Shown in pieces: positions 4,989 through 5,914 of a DNA stretch of 5,914 nt. The notes under the pieces are model-generated. The model searched no databases. It worked only from the letters and a program-made list of their open reading frames with translations, and was not told the origin of the DNA. Positions within the stretch are counted from its first letter, which is position 1. Each line of letters starts with the position of its first letter. Position numbers and translations under genes: made by a program. The stretch comes from Chloroflexota bacterium (GTDB lineage: Bacteria; Chloroflexota; Dehalococcoidia; SAR202; UBA11138), in NCBI GenBank assembly GCA_022561955.1, contig JADFQF010000114.1:1-5914 (forward strand). Direction: 5' to 3'.

Positions 4989-5914
4989 TTACTTCTTGAT
5001 GATGTCGAACTGCTCGAACTGACCGTTGACGATAGGGGCCGCCTCCAGGTCCAGCCACTGCTCCAGAACGGTGGAGTATGTCGAGCGGAAGTCGTTGTTG
5101 AAGCGCAGGTCGCCCTCCAACAGGTCCTCCTCTTTAAGGGACGGATATTCGCCGTAGAGGCCGCCCTTCACCGAGTTGCCGATGATGAAAGCCGTCCCGC
5201 CCGAGCCGTGATCGGTGCCGGAGCCGTTGTCCTTGATGCGCCTGCCGAACTCGGAGAAGATGAAGATGATGGCCTCGTCTTCACGGCCGTGCTCCTTGAG
5301 GTCGTCCTGGAAGTCGCCGATTGCGCCGGAGATGTCGTCCCAGAGGCTGGCATGAGACGCAAGCTCTCCGGAGTGTGTGTCGAAGCTGCCGTGCTGGGTG
5401 TAAAAGATCCTGGTGCCCAGGTCCGCGAGCATCACCTGCGCGACGCTCTTCATGGTCTTCGCAAAGGCATTGTCGGCATATTCGACGTTGGAAGTGTATT
5501 TTTCGGGGGCCGTTCTAAGAATGTCGGCGCCCTTGAGCGCGTCGGAGCCCGTCTGGCCGAGGAACTCCATGACGGCGTCGCCGCCCGCGCCGGAGCCGTA
5601 CATCTTCGAGAAGGCCTCCAGAGCGTACTTACGCATTGTCTCATCTTCCATATCAGGGAAAAGACCGTAGGTATCCAGGTTCCCCACCGAAGCGACGGGC
5701 ACTCCACGGAGTCCCAGGGCGCGCGGCAGTCCACGTCCGAAGTTCACCGCCGTCAATACGTTTTCCGCCTTGGGGTCCAGGTCACGCGTGGCGCGGCCAA
5801 GCCAGCCTTCGGTGCCGATCTCGTCGGGCAGGGCCGTATGCCAGATATCCATGGAGCGAAAGTGCGAGCGATTTGGGTGGGGGTAGCCGATGCCGTTGAT
5901 TATGCCGACCTTGC
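4989..5914 (-). CDS. DUF1501 family protein, C-terminal part (cut by right edge)
   Basis: The frame is open to the right edge and ends in TAA at 4989-4991, giving 307 visible residues; the N-terminus, where a Tat-type signal is often found in this family, lies outside. Just inside the edge is KVGIINGIGYPHPNRSHFRS followed by MDIWHTA, a hallmark of DUF1501, so the Met at 5852 is internal and not the start. Further on are YTQHGSFDTHSGELASH (about 171-187 of the visible part), IFIFSEFGRRIKDNGSGTDHG (split here as FSEFGRR, about 219-225, and GTDHG, about 232-236) and GGLYGEYPSL near the C-terminus. The FDTH, EFGR and GTDHG motifs correspond to the metal-site region of the alkaline phosphatase/sulfatase-like fold to which DUF1501 has been related; hydrolase activity is inference. 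It is the first visible gene of the cluster with DUF1800 and the NHL protein. Confidence 0.92.
   Translation of the reverse strand, partial: KVGIINGIGYPHPNRSHFRSMDIWHTALPDEIGTEGWLGRATRDLDPKAENVLTAVNFGRGLPRALGLRGVPVASVGNLDTYGLFPDMEDETMRKYALEAFSKMYGSGAGGDAVMEFLGQTGSDALKGADILRTAPEKYTSNVEYADNAFAKTMKSVAQVMLADLGTRIFYTQHGSFDTHSGELASHASLWDDISGAIGDFQDDLKEHGREDEAIIFIFSEFGRRIKDNGSGTDHGSGGTAFIIGNSVKGGLYGEYPSLKEEDLLEGDLRFNNDFRSTYSTVLEQWLDLEAAPIVNGQFEQFDIIKK

Noticed and set aside
5850..5852. ATG at 5852 as the start of the DUF1501 gene
   Set aside because: The conserved DUF1501 segment with YPHPNRSHFRS lies in frame upstream of it and the frame stays open to the edge, so this Met is internal.

Overview
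The window is a GC-rich bacterial stretch in which every convincing gene lies on the minus strand, so transcription runs from right to left. Layout in transcription order: (a) 5914-2425, a tight cluster of a DUF1501 protein (cut by the right edge), a DUF1800 protein and a six-bladed NHL-repeat beta-propeller protein; (b) 2320-1875, a small, visibly more AT-rich islet holding a two-gene module, a short conserved ORF interrupted by an in-frame TGA followed by an intact DUF2283 gene; (c) 1874-1497, a spacer of about 380 bases with a plausible sigma70-type promoter near its downstream end; (d) 1496-1, a zinc-dependent dehydrogenase of the glutathione-independent formaldehyde dehydrogenase type, followed after 45 bases by the first 99 residues of a second beta-propeller protein that runs off the left edge.

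The combination of several propeller proteins, a DUF1501/DUF1800 pair, a PFDH-like medium-chain dehydrogenase and a DUF2283 module suggests an environmental bacterium. From memory it resembles Chloroflexota of the SAR202/Dehalococcoidia kind, but Planctomycetota or other phyla with many DUF1501/DUF1800 pairs cannot be excluded, and no marker gene in the window settles it. TGA, TAG and TAA all serve as ordinary stops here, so the standard bacterial code applies.

The DUF1501-DUF1800-NHL cluster looks like one transcription unit (gaps of 99 and 17 bases, strong Shine-Dalgarno sequences before the second and third genes). Its biochemical role is not known: DUF1501 proteins resemble the alkaline phosphatase/sulfatase fold, DUF1800 has no assigned activity, and the NHL protein is probably a binding scaffold or propeller enzyme. 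The dehydrogenase and the second propeller protein form a separate unit with its own candidate promoter.

The item most worth a second look is the module at 2320-1875. The first gene reads as one continuous, family-like 80-codon frame except for a single TGA at codon 18, and its stop overlaps the start of DUF2283 (TAATG). This is a recently broken, or possibly rescued, member of a toxin-antitoxin-like pair. I found no CRISPR array, rRNA, tRNA, insertion sequence or convincing rho-independent terminator.
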